A stretch of 14,119 bases of DNA from Hyphomicrobiales bacterium (GTDB lineage: Bacteria > Pseudomonadota > Alphaproteobacteria > Rhizobiales > Beijerinckiaceae). The DNA lies in the NCBI GenBank assembly GCA_028865375.1, contig JAGWKJ010000026.1:1-14119 (forward strand), written 5' to 3'. Positions 7,015 to 14,028 of this stretch are shown one piece after another. Position 1 is the stretch's first letter, and every line of letters starts with the position of its first letter. The notes beneath the pieces are model-generated. The model made no database searches. It saw nothing but the letters and a program-made list of their open reading frames with translations, and had not been told where the DNA came from. Both the position numbers and the translations under genes were made by a program.

Positions 7015-7896
7015 TCACCGCGTCGGCACCGGCTCCGGACCGCGATAGTCGTAGAAGCCGCGGCCGGTCTTGCGGCCGAGCCAGCCGGCCTCGACGTATT
7101 TCACCAGCAGCGGGCAGGGGCGGTATTTGGTGTCGGCCATGCCGTCGTGCAGCACCTTGATGACGCTGAGGCAGGTGTCGAGCCCGATGAAGTCGGCGAG
7201 TTCGAGCGGGCCCATCGGGTGGTTGGCGCCCAGCCGCATCGAGGTGTCGATCGCGGTGATCGAGGCCACGCCCTCGTAGAGCGCGTAGACCGCCTCGTTG
7301 ATCATCGGGATCAGGATGCGGTTGACGATGAAGGCGGGGAAGTCTTCCGACACGGTCGTCGTCTTGCCCAGCGAGACGACGAAGGCGCGCGCGGCGTCGA
7401 ACGTCGCTTGCGAGGTCGCGATGCCGCGGATCAGCTCGACCAGTTGCATCCGCGGCGCGGGGTTCATGAAGTGGACGCCGATGACGCGGTCGGGCCGGTC
7501 CGAGGCCGAGGCCAGCCGCGTGATCGAGATCGACGAGGTGTTGGAGGCCAGGATCGCTTCGGGCGCCAGCTTGCCGGCGAGCGAGCCGTAGATCGCCCGC
7601 TTGACCTTCTCGTCCTCGGAGGCCGCCTCGATCACGAACGGCTTGTCGCCCAGCGCGGCGACGTCGAGGCCGAAGGTCACGCGCCCGCGCGCGGCGGCGG
7701 CGGCCTGCGCGGTCATCATGCCCTTGGCGACGTGGCGGGCGAAATGCGCCTCGACCGATGCGCGCGCGCGGGCGATGCGCTCCTCCGAGACGTCGATCAC
7801 GTGCGCCTCGACGCCGCCGTGGCCGCACACCATCGCGATGCCGGCGCCCATCTGGCCGGCGCCCACGATGCCGATCGAGCGGAAGGTCCCGGTCAT
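7015..7896 (-). CDS. hbd: 3-hydroxybutyryl-CoA dehydrogenase
   Basis: The enzyme interconverts 3-hydroxyacyl-CoA (chiefly 3-hydroxybutyryl-CoA) and the 3-keto form with NAD(P)(H), in acyl-CoA degradation or butyryl/PHB-type metabolism. The 293 residues have an N-terminal Rossmann domain with GAGQMGAGIA at 12-21. The catalytic set is visible as S121 (ASNTSS), H142 and N145 (GVHFMNP), E154 (LVELIRG) and N192 (FIVNRI). The C-terminal helical domain has GANHPMGPLELADFIGLD and ends in GRKTGRGFYDY. The length is normal for single-domain bacterial Hbd, with no hydratase fusion. It begins 10 nt after the etfA stop, and its GAGGGA ribosome site overlaps that stop. Stereospecificity and chain-length preference are assumed from the family. 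Confidence 0.95.
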   Translation of the reverse strand: MTGTFRSIGIVGAGQMGAGIAMVCGHGGVEAHVIDVSEERIARARASVEAHFARHVAKGMMTAQAAAAARGRVTFGLDVAALGDKPFVIEAASEDEKVKRAIYGSLAGKLAPEAILASNTSSISITRLASASDRPDRVIGVHFMNPAPRMQLVELIRGIATSQATFDAARAFVVSLGKTTTVSEDFPAFIVNRILIPMINEAVYALYEGVASITAIDTSMRLGANHPMGPLELADFIGLDTCLSVIKVLHDGMADTKYRPCPLLVKYVEAGWLGRKTGRGFYDYRGPEPVPTR

Positions 7897-7906
7897 CGCG
7901 CGTCCC

Positions 7907-8857
7907 TCATCGGCCGAGCGCGGCGAGCGCCTTGTCGAGCTCGGGCAGGGCGGTGAACAGGTCGGCGACGAGGCCGTAGTCGGCGACCTGGAAGATCGGC
8001 GCCTCGGAATCCTTGTTGATGGCCACGATAACCTTGGAATCCTTCATGCCCGCGAGATGCTGGATGGCGCCCGAGATGCCCACCGCGACGTAGAGGTCGG
8101 GCGCGACGACCTTGCCGGTCTGCCCAACCTGCCAGTCGTTGGGCGCGTAGCCGGCGTCGACCGCGGCGCGCGAGGCGCCCATCGCGGCGCCGAGACGGTC
8201 GGCCACCGGCTCGATGTAGGTCTTGAAGTTCTCGGCCTTCTGCATCGCGCGTCCGCCCGAGATCACGATCTTGGCGGAGGCGAGCTCGGGCCGGCCGCTC
8301 CTGGCGACCGCCTCCGAGACGAAGCGCGACAGGCCGGGGTCGCCGGCGGCCGCGACGGGCTCGACGGGCGCCGGCGCGCCGGCGCGCGCGCCCGTCGCGG
8401 CGAACGAGGCGATGCGCACGGTGACGACCTTCAGCGGATCGGAAGAGCGCACGGTCTCGATCGCGTTGCCGGCGTAGATCGGCCGTTCGAACGTATCGGG
8501 CGCGAGCACGGCGGTCGCCTCGGACACCTGCATCACGTCGCGCAGCGCGGCCACGCGCGGCATCGCGTTCTTCATCGATGCGGTCGCCGGCGCGACGACC
8601 GCATCGTAATCGCCGGACAGACCGGCGACCAGCGCGGCAAGCGGCTCGGCCAGCGCGTGCGCGTAGAGCGGCGCGTCGGCCACCCGCACGCGCGCGACCC
8701 CGTCGAGCCCGGCGGCGGCCTGCGCCGCGGCGGCGCAGTTCTCGCCCGCGACGAGGACGTCGACCGGCCCGCCGATCTTCAGCGCGGCGGTCAGCGCCTT
8801 TGCGGTCGCGTCGTCGAGCGCACCGCCGCGGACTTCGGCGACGAGGAGGACGGCCAT
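7907..8857 (-). CDS. etfA: Electron transfer flavoprotein alpha subunit
   Basis: With EtfB this forms the soluble FAD heterodimer that carries electrons from acyl-CoA and other dehydrogenases to ETF:quinone oxidoreductase. The 316 residues have the ETF N-terminal domain (about 1-180) and the FAD domain (about 190-316). FAD-contact motifs are SGGR at 200-203, PNDWQVGQTGK at 239-249, AVGISGAIQHLAGMKDSK at 258-275 and INKDSEAPIFQVADYGLV at 280-297. The length is normal for a housekeeping group I ETF rather than a bifurcating FixB. It starts one base after the etfB stop, so translation is probably coupled; no strong ribosome site of its own is seen. No ETF:quinone oxidoreductase gene is in the window. 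Confidence 0.97.
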   Translation of the reverse strand: MAVLLVAEVRGGALDDATAKALTAALKIGGPVDVLVAGENCAAAAQAAAGLDGVARVRVADAPLYAHALAEPLAALVAGLSGDYDAVVAPATASMKNAMPRVAALRDVMQVSEATAVLAPDTFERPIYAGNAIETVRSSDPLKVVTVRIASFAATGARAGAPAPVEPVAAAGDPGLSRFVSEAVARSGRPELASAKIVISGGRAMQKAENFKTYIEPVADRLGAAMGASRAAVDAGYAPNDWQVGQTGKVVAPDLYVAVGISGAIQHLAGMKDSKVIVAINKDSEAPIFQVADYGLVADLFTALPELDKALAALGR

Positions 8858-8858
8858 G

Positions 8859-9608
8859 TCAGATCACCCCGGCTTCGTCGTGCAGCTTCTTCACGAGTTC
8901 CTCGACCGAGCCGACCTTGACGCCGGCCTTGCGGCCCGAGGGCTCGACGGTCTTGAGCACCGCCAGCCGCGGCGTCGGGTCGACGCCGTAATCGGCGGGC
9001 GATTTCTCTTCGAGCGGCTTTTTCTTCGCCTTCATGATGTTGGGCAGCGAGGCGTAGCGCGGCTCGTTGAGGCGCAGGTCGGTGGTGACGACCGCGGGCA
9101 GCTTCAGCGCCAGCGTCTGCAGGCCGCCGTCGACCTCGCGCACGACTTCGAGCGCCTCGCCGTCGACGGAAACCTTCGAGGCGAAGCAGGCCTGGCCCCA
9201 GCCCAGCAGCGCGGCCAGCATCTGGCCGGTCTGGTTGCTGTCGTCGTCGATGGCCTGCTTGCCCATGATGACGAGGCCGGGCGCCTCGGCGGCGACGACG
9301 CCCTTGAGGATCTTGGCCACCGTCAGCGGCTCGACGCGGCCGTCGTGCTTGACGTGGATCGCGCGGTCGGCGCCCATCGCCAGCCCGGCGCGCAGCGTCT
9401 CGGCCGCGCCGGCCGCGCCCACCGAGACGACGATCACCTCGGCGGCCTTGCCGGCCTCCCGCAGGCGCAGGGCCTCCTCGACGGCGATCTCGTCGAACGG
9501 GTTCATCGACATCTTGACGTTGGCGAGCTCGACGCCCGAGCCGTCCGCGCGGACGCGGATCTTCACGTTGTAGTCGACGACGCGCTTGACCGGGACGAGG
9601 ATCTTCAT
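8859..9608 (-). CDS. etfB: Electron transfer flavoprotein beta subunit
   Basis: This 249-residue partner of EtfA holds AMP and the docking loop for dehydrogenases. NPFDEIAVEEALRLRE lies at 36-51. The AMP-binding segment GKQAIDDDSNQTGQMLA is at 116-132. The recognition loop LNEPRYASLPNIMKAKKKPLE spans 180-200, with the lysine-rich part that is methylated in some ETFs. The start at ATG 9608 aligns with the conserved MKILVPVKRVVDYNVKIR. An in-frame TTG five codons upstream would add MRTLP and is less likely. No good Shine-Dalgarno precedes either. It follows pduO by a 70-nt gap on the same strand. Confidence 0.97.
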   Translation of the reverse strand: MKILVPVKRVVDYNVKIRVRADGSGVELANVKMSMNPFDEIAVEEALRLREAGKAAEVIVVSVGAAGAAETLRAGLAMGADRAIHVKHDGRVEPLTVAKILKGVVAAEAPGLVIMGKQAIDDDSNQTGQMLAALLGWGQACFASKVSVDGEALEVVREVDGGLQTLALKLPAVVTTDLRLNEPRYASLPNIMKAKKKPLEEKSPADYGVDPTPRLAVLKTVEPSGRKAGVKVGSVEELVKKLHDEAGVI

Positions 9609-9678
9609 CGGGAGGGTCCGCAAGGGCCGGCGGCCGCGCGCCGACGGGCGTTCCGGGTAAGGCGGGGCAGGCGACGTG

Positions 9679-10251
9679 TCAACGCGTCAGCCCCGGCGTC
9701 CAAAGGACGTCGGCGCGGCCCTCGTCGTTGGCGATCCGCGCGGCGACGAACAGGAAGTCGGACAGCCGGTTGACGTAGGCGATCGCCGGCGCGCCCACCG
9801 TCTCGCCCGGCATGTCGGCCAGCGCGACCACGAGCCGCTCCGCGCGCCGGCAGGTCGCGCGCGCCACGTGCAGCGCGGCGGCGAGCGGCGCGCCGCCCGG
9901 CAGCACGAACGAGCGCAGCGGCTCCAGCTTCGCGTTGAGCGCGTCGATCTCGGCCTCGAGCCGCGCGACCTGGCTTTCGACGATGCGCAAGGCCGCGTCC
10001 TCCCCCTTGGCGAGCGGCGGACGGCAGAGGTCGGCGCCGAGGTCGAACAGGTCGTTCTGGATGCGCGCCAGCATCGGGTCGAGCACGGGATGCTCGCCGA
10101 CCGCGCGCGCCAGCCCGATCGCGGAATTGGCCTCGTCGACCGTGCCGTAGGCCTCCACGCGCGGATCGTGCTTGCGCCGCCGCGTGCCGTCGCCCAGCGC
10201 GGTGGAGCCGCCGTCGCCGGTCTTGGTGTAGATGCGGTTGAGGACGACCAT
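9679..10251 (-). CDS. pduO: PduO-type cob(I)alamin adenosyltransferase
   Basis: The enzyme transfers the 5'-deoxyadenosyl group of ATP to cob(I)alamin, giving adenosylcobalamin for mutases and other B12 enzymes. The 190-residue, single-domain protein has the P-loop-like TKTGDGGST at 9-17, then RVEAYGTVDEANSAIG (31-46), SFVLPGG (114-120), ARATCRRAER (130-139) and YVNRLSDFLFVAARI (159-173). These are the ATP and corrinoid contacts of the PduO/MMAB family, and the trimer-forming helices are complete. It starts 3 nt after the HIG1 gene stop and is followed by etfB, a gene order I associate with Hyphomicrobiales. No cobalamin riboswitch is evident upstream. A likely client is methylmalonyl- or ethylmalonyl-CoA mutase, encoded elsewhere. 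Confidence 0.95.
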   Translation of the reverse strand: MVVLNRIYTKTGDGGSTALGDGTRRRKHDPRVEAYGTVDEANSAIGLARAVGEHPVLDPMLARIQNDLFDLGADLCRPPLAKGEDAALRIVESQVARLEAEIDALNAKLEPLRSFVLPGGAPLAAALHVARATCRRAERLVVALADMPGETVGAPAIAYVNRLSDFLFVAARIANDEGRADVLWTPGLTR

Positions 10252-10254
10252 CGC

Positions 10255-10449
10255 TCAGCCGTGCGCGCGCATGAGGAACAGGACCGCGGCGATCAGCGCC
10301 ACCGCGACGAATTGCAGGCCGACGCGCCAGCGCATGAACATCTGCGACCGGTTGGAACTTCCTCCGCGCAGGAGGTTGGCGAGGCCGAGCACGAGAGCGA
10401 TCACCACCGGCACGAGGGCGACGAAGACGAGGACATTGGGCAGGGTCAT
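10255..10449 (-). CDS. Twin-transmembrane HIG1-domain protein
   Basis: This is a 64-residue inner-membrane protein with two hydrophobic segments, about 5-24 and 43-60. They are joined by a basic loop NLLRGGSSNRSQMFMRWRVG that carries the HIG1-like SQxxMRWRVGxQ signature. Eukaryotic HIG1 proteins assist respiratory complex assembly; the bacterial role is not established. The ATG at 10449 is where recognisable homology starts (MTLPNVLVFVAL); a longer reading from 10587 adds an unconvincing, Arg-rich stretch. No clear ribosome site is seen. It is the first gene of the probable operon with pduO, etfB, etfA and hbd. Confidence 0.85.
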   Translation of the reverse strand: MTLPNVLVFVALVPVVIALVLGLANLLRGGSSNRSQMFMRWRVGLQFVAVALIAAVLFLMRAHG

Positions 10450-10597
10450 GGCGGCATCGGCGATCGCTTCGGGCGCCGGACAGCTTATCGGAACGGCCAA
10501 CCGCGGCAACGTTTCGTTTCCAACGGGACATGCCAGGCCGTTGACCGTGCCGCCGAGGCAGCGTCGTCGCCGAGCGGCTCGAGACAATGAAATGACA

Positions 10598-10625
10598 TTG
10601 ATTTTTTTGACGCCTTCGCTAAACT
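10598..10625 (+). promoter_or_regulatory. Candidate sigma-70 promoter for the S74 repeat protein
   Basis: TTGATT (10598-10603) and TAAACT (10620-10625) are separated by 16 nt, within a short AT-rich island containing seven consecutive T in the otherwise GC-rich 10450-10719 intergenic region. It lies about 95 nt before the preferred start. The opposite strand of this region must also hold the promoter of the HIG1-pduO-etf operon. A weak candidate there is TTGCCG followed 16 nt later by TAAGCT, which I do not annotate. Confidence 0.4.
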
Positions 10626-10719
10626 CGCGCGGTCGTGCCGGAGGCTTGTCAGGGGGCCGGGCGAGGCGGTGACGGCGCGGTCGTCGTCGCCGGCCGTTTC
10701 TAGCGAGGGGGGGCGTCCG

Positions 10720-11550
10720 GTGGATCGGACTTGCCGCAGGTCGCCGCTGCAGCGATCGACTCTCTTGGCGATCGTGTTGGGAATCTTCGTCGGGTTCGCG
10801 ATGGCGTCATCCGCCGCCGAAGCGCGGTGCAATACGGTGGCCTGCAAGAAGTCGGTCGCCGCGGCCTGCGCGAAACGCGCGGGTGCGACCTGTCCGAAAC
10901 CGGTCGGTAGGGCCGTCAAAAGCGCGAGGCCGAAATCGGCCGCCCATCATGCCCTCGGCAAATCCAAGGTCGCCAAGTCAAAGCCGCTGCGTAAGACGAC
11001 GGTCAAACCCGTCGTCGGAAAGCCGCGCAACGTCATTTGGGCGGCGGGCGCGCGGAAGACGCGGTTCGGCGGTATCGCGAAAGGCGCGAAACTGACGCCC
11101 TACGGCGTATCGAAGGGCAAGAAGACCCCGTTCGGCGTCGTTGGTTCGGGCGCTCATATGACTTCTTTTGGCGTCCTCAACGGCAGCCGAACACGCTTCG
11201 GCGCGACGGCCAAGGGCGCGCGGAAGACCCCTACCGGATTCATGGGCGCGAATTGCAAGAGGACGCCGTTCGGCGTCGTCTGTTCGGACGCGCGCCTCAA
11301 GCGCGACGTAGTCCTGCTCGGTCGCGACCGCAACGGCGTCGGCCTCTATCGTTTCCGCTACCTCTGGAGCGACACGACATACGTCGGCGTGATCGCGCAG
11401 GAGGTGCGTCGCGTCGTGCCCGCCGCTGTGACCAGGGGCGCCGACGGTTACCTCCGCGTCGACTATCGCAGGCTGGGGCTGCGACTTGAGACCTACGACG
11501 AGTGGATGTCGAGGCGAAGCGCGATCGCGAGAGACGGCGAGGCCCGCTGA
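10720..11550 (+). CDS. Exported repeat protein with C-terminal peptidase S74 (intramolecular chaperone) domain
   Basis: The specific function is unknown. From GTG 10720 the protein has 276 residues. A signal peptide covers about 1-35 (hydrophobic 14-29, AEA before R36). Residues 36-105 are Lys/Ala-rich and basic, with cysteines at 37, 42, 50 and 58. Seven 10-12-residue repeats built on (K/R)TPFGV cover about 110-188. They lead straight into SDARLKRD at 189-196, where S189 and K194 match the Ser-Lys dyad of S74 self-cleaving domains. The domain continues with GLYRFRYLWSD, YVGVIAQEV and GYLRVDYRRLGL. In phage fibres and endosialidases this domain trimerises the stalk and cuts itself off. GAGGGGGG precedes 10720; the longer GTG start at 10669 is possible. 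No phage genes are near. Confidence 0.82.
   Translation: MDRTCRRSPLQRSTLLAIVLGIFVGFAMASSAAEARCNTVACKKSVAAACAKRAGATCPKPVGRAVKSARPKSAAHHALGKSKVAKSKPLRKTTVKPVVGKPRNVIWAAGARKTRFGGIAKGAKLTPYGVSKGKKTPFGVVGSGAHMTSFGVLNGSRTRFGATAKGARKTPTGFMGANCKRTPFGVVCSDARLKRDVVLLGRDRNGVGLYRFRYLWSDTTYVGVIAQEVRRVVPAAVTRGADGYLRVDYRRLGLRLETYDEWMSRRSAIARDGEAR
11047..11283 (+). repeat. Seven degenerate coding repeats (consensus GxxKTPFGV)
   Basis: The units are read in protein as GARKTRFGGI, GAKLTPYGVS, KGKKTPFGVV, GAHMTSFGVL, GSRTRFGAT, GARKTPTGFM and NCKRTPFGVV. The period is about 33 nt, varying by one or two codons. The DNA copies have diverged, so the repeat is conserved at protein level rather than freshly duplicated. 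Confidence 0.8.
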
Positions 11551-11874
11551 CGGGACCGTTCGCCGGGCGTCTCGACCGATCACGGAAGCGCCATTGCGGG
11601 GCGGACGATCCGATCCGGCCATTTCGCGTGTTTCGCGTCCTGCCGAAATCGCGGTCCGGGTTCGGACGCTTCGGCGAGCCGGCGGCGTCGCTTGCACGGC
11701 CCTCGCTTCGACGCGCTCCGGACGGCGGCTTCGCCGTCCGCGTCGCCGTGGTCCGCGACCGTCTCGCCCGGACCGGGCCGCGGAGGAGGCTCAATGCCCG
11801 TCGTTCCCGCCTATGTTCGCTTGACGCGGCCGTCCGCCGGCGCCACGCCTGCGCCCGGAAACCGGGAGGCGGAC
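11551..11874. other. 324-nt intergenic region before the pterin cluster
   Basis: I see no convincing gene here. It contains a hairpin at 11719-11740 and, at 11782-11789, GGAGGAGG placed ideally before an ATG at 11794. That ATG is in frame with the pterin dehydratase and would add 27 residues. The added residues (beginning MPVVPAYVRLTRP) do not resemble the family, so they could be untranslated leader, an N-terminal extension or an accidental match. Confidence 0.5.
11719..11740 (+). terminator. Strong GC hairpin after the S74 gene
   Basis: CGGACGGCG and CGCCGTCCG form a perfect 9-bp stem with loop GCTT. There is no T-tract after it (CGTCGCCGT), so it would be a non-canonical terminator or a leader structure of the downstream operon. 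It lies 169 nt beyond the S74 stop. Confidence 0.3.
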
Positions 11875-12252
11875 ATGGCGCGGCCGAAGATCGCGAAGAT
11901 CGCGCCCGACGAGGCGGCGACGCGGCTGCCGCGCGAACTGCCGCGCTGGAGCGTCAAGGACGGCGCGCTCGTGCGCATCTATCGCTTCCACGGCTGGAAG
12001 GGGACCGCGCTCGCCTTCGGGGCGGTCGCGCATCTCGCCGAAGCGGCCTGGCACCATCCCGACGTCGTCGCGGGTTGGGGCAGGCTCGAGGTCCGGCTGT
12101 CGACCCATGAGGTCGGCGGCATCAGCGAGCGCGATTTCGCGCTGGCGAAGAAGATCGAGGAGATCGTCGCTTGGCGGCCCGGCGATCTGGGCGGCGCGCT
12201 CGAAGGCACGCCCGAAGATCCCGCCTCCGCCTATCTCAAGCGCGATGATTGA
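11875..12252 (+). CDS. phhB: Pterin-4a-carbinolamine dehydratase
   Basis: The enzyme dehydrates 4a-hydroxytetrahydropterin, recycling pterin cofactor. The 125-residue protein satisfies the full family catalytic pattern: E56-x3-H60-H61-P62-x5-W68-x9-H78-x8-D87, in EAAWHHPD and STHEVGGISERD. GWKGTALAFGAVAHLAE is the dimerising helix region. GGGAGG lies 5 nt before ATG 11875, and this start gives near-normal length, with about 25 extra C-terminal residues. An in-frame ATG at 11794 also has a strong ribosome site and would give 152 residues. The gene overlaps the next one by 8 nt. No phenylalanine hydroxylase is in view; its position before folB and folP suggests a role tied to pterin synthesis, which is inference. 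Confidence 0.92.
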   Translation: MARPKIAKIAPDEAATRLPRELPRWSVKDGALVRIYRFHGWKGTALAFGAVAHLAEAAWHHPDVVAGWGRLEVRLSTHEVGGISERDFALAKKIEEIVAWRPGDLGGALEGTPEDPASAYLKRDD

Positions 12253-13114
12253 AGGACCCCGCCCGCTGGTCCGGGTCGGTGACTCCGCGGCGCTTGCGCA
12301 CGCGCGCGAGTCGGGCGTCGCTGCCTTGCTCGCGCCCGACGCCGCGACCGCCCGCGCGCTGGGACCCGTCGCGCCCGGCGAAACGCTGGTGATCGAGCGG
12401 GCGACCTTCGCCGAACTGGCCGCGCTGGGCGCCGTCGGACTGGTCGAGGGCGAGGCGGCCCCGCCGGGCGCGCGGACGTGGCGACGCATCGCGGCGGCGC
12501 GGTCGGCCGCCTTCGACGCGCCGGGCGCGGCGCGGGCGGGCTTCGCGGGCGTCTATGTCGAGACCGACGGCGCGTCGCCCGACGTGCCGGCGCTGGCCGA
12601 ACTGGTCGCCGCGGCGCGCCCGCACGGACTCTCGGTGGCGTTCGGCGGACCCTTCGAGGCGCCCGACTGGGTGCGGCTGGCCGCGCTCGCGCCCGATTTC
12701 GTCGGCGTCACGCCCGATTTCGACGGCGCCGCGGCGCGGCCTCGCGACCCCCATCCCCATGCGCCGGCGGGCGCGATGGACCGAGTGTTCCTGCGCGAGC
12801 ACGTGCGGGCGATGCGCGTCGGCGCCTACGCCCGCGAACGCGGCGCGCCCCAGCGCGTGCGCTTCGCCGTCGAGGCGCTGACGCAGGCGCGCGACCATCG
12901 CGACGCCCGCATGGGCGAGATCGCGTCCTACAGCCTGTTCGTGGACGCCATCGAACGGCTGGCGGCGCGGCACTTCGACTTCGTGGAGACGCTGGCCGAG
13001 GAACTGGCCGCGGAGGTCCTGAAGAGCCGGCTCGTCGCCTCGGTCACGGTGCGCGTCGAGAAGCTCGACGTCCACGAGGGCGTGGTCGGCGTCGAGATCG
13101 TGCGCGCGCTTTGA
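12245..13114 (+). CDS. folB: Two-domain protein: MfnB-like N-terminal domain plus dihydroneopterin aldolase (FolB)
   Basis: The 289-residue protein is more than twice the usual FolB length. Residues about 178-289 are a dihydroneopterin aldolase, which converts 7,8-dihydroneopterin to 6-hydroxymethyl-dihydropterin. E198 (GAYARER), Y229 (ASYSLFVDAIERL), E248 and K273 (RVEKLDV) match E. coli E22, Y54, E74 and K98. Residues 1-178 contain no lysine. They show a half-barrel-like pattern (AGFAGVYVETDGA, ARPHGLSVAFGGPFEAPDWVRLAALAPDFVGV) that recalls the C-terminal half of 4-HFC-P synthase (MfnB, PF04476), but the catalytic lysines and aspartate are missing. The ATG at 12245 overlaps the phhB stop by 8 nt. 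The FolB assignment is secure; the N-terminal relationship is my inference from pattern. Confidence 0.85.
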   Translation: MIEGPRPLVRVGDSAALAHARESGVAALLAPDAATARALGPVAPGETLVIERATFAELAALGAVGLVEGEAAPPGARTWRRIAAARSAAFDAPGAARAGFAGVYVETDGASPDVPALAELVAAARPHGLSVAFGGPFEAPDWVRLAALAPDFVGVTPDFDGAAARPRDPHPHAPAGAMDRVFLREHVRAMRVGAYARERGAPQRVRFAVEALTQARDHRDARMGEIASYSLFVDAIERLAARHFDFVETLAEELAAEVLKSRLVASVTVRVEKLDVHEGVVGVEIVRAL

Positions 13115-13146
13115 CGGGGGCCGCGGCCGAAGCCATAAGCGCCGCC

Positions 13147-14028
13147 ATGACGATGTCCCCGACGGAACGCGCGCGGCGCGCCGACGCCTTCATGGACCGC
13201 GCGCGCGCCGGCGACGTCCTGATGGGCATCGTCAACGTGACGCCCGATTCCTTCTCCGACGGCGGCCGCTTCCTGAAGGCCGAGCGCGCGATCGCCCGCG
13301 GGCTGGAGCTCGCCGCGGACGGCGCGACGATCCTCGACATCGGCGGCGAATCGAGCCGGCCCGGCCACGCGCCGGTGACGGCGGAGGAAGAGATCCGCCG
13401 CGTCGAGCCGGTGATCGCGGGCCTCGCCCTGCGCACCGACGCGCCGCTCTCGATCGATTCCACCAAGCCCGAGGTGGCGGCGCGCGCGCTGGAGCTCGGC
13501 GCCTGCGTCGTCAACGACATCTGGGGCCTGCAAGGCGAGCCCGCGATGGCGCGGATCGCCGCCGGCGCGGGGGCGGCGGTCGTGGCGATGCACAATCGCG
13601 CGGAGAAGGACGCGGGCCTCGACGTCGCCGCCGACATGGAGACGTTCTTCGCCCGCACGCTGGCGATCGCGGAGGCCGCCGGGTTGCCGAAGTCGCGCCT
13701 CCTGCTCGATCCGGGCGTCGGCTTCGGCAAGACGCCGGAGCAGGAATGGCAGGCGCTCGCCGCGCTGCCGAAGCTGCGCGCGCGCTTCGGGCTGCCGATC
13801 CTCGTCGGTCTGTCGCGCAAGTCCTTTCTCGGCCGCCTCACGGGCCTCCCGCTCGACCGCCGCATCGCGCCCACGATCGCCATCGACCTCGCGATGCGCC
13901 GTCTCGGCGCCTCCGTGTTCCGCGTCCATGACGCGGCAGAACACGTCGCCGCCTTCAAGGTGCAAGACGCGATGGACGCCGCGATGGATGCAGCGACCGC
14001 CGCCGCGGTCGGCGGGGCGGGCGCGTGA
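13147..14028 (+). CDS. folP: Dihydropteroate synthase
   Basis: FolP joins 6-hydroxymethyl-dihydropterin pyrophosphate and p-aminobenzoate to make 7,8-dihydropteroate, the sulfonamide target step. The 293-residue TIM barrel shows the diagnostic loops in order: GIVNVTPDSFSDGG (27-40), DIGGESSRPG (64-73), SIDSTK (102-107), NDIWG (123-127), LLDPGVGFGKT (186-196), VGLSRKSFLG (220-229) and a terminal RVHD. It is a normal folate enzyme rather than a distant methanopterin-type DHPS, judging by these intact loops. ATG 13147 was taken as start; ATG 13153, two codons on, is equally possible and neither has a clear ribosome site. The gene lies 32 nt after folB and overlaps folK by 4 nt. Confidence 0.97.
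   Translation: MTMSPTERARRADAFMDRARAGDVLMGIVNVTPDSFSDGGRFLKAERAIARGLELAADGATILDIGGESSRPGHAPVTAEEEIRRVEPVIAGLALRTDAPLSIDSTKPEVAARALELGACVVNDIWGLQGEPAMARIAAGAGAAVVAMHNRAEKDAGLDVAADMETFFARTLAIAEAAGLPKSRLLLDPGVGFGKTPEQEWQALAALPKLRARFGLPILVGLSRKSFLGRLTGLPLDRRIAPTIAIDLAMRRLGASVFRVHDAAEHVAAFKVQDAMDAAMDAATAAAVGGAGA

Noticed and set aside
10450..10719. Cobalamin riboswitch upstream of the pduO operon
   Set aside because: I could not find a B12-box-like element or its conserved core in this 270-nt region on the minus strand.
10485..10919. Minus-strand open frame of 144 codons opposite the S74 gene start
   Set aside because: It covers the divergent promoter region and the signal peptide of the S74 protein, and shows no recognisable family.
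11047..11283. CRISPR-like tandem array
   Set aside because: The repeats are in-frame, degenerate, about 33 nt apart without spacers, and belong to a coding sequence.
12478..13146. Upstream extension of the folP frame across the folB gene
   Set aside because: The translation is Arg/Gly-rich, overlaps a conserved FolB domain in another frame and shows no domain. The DHPS homology begins after 13147.
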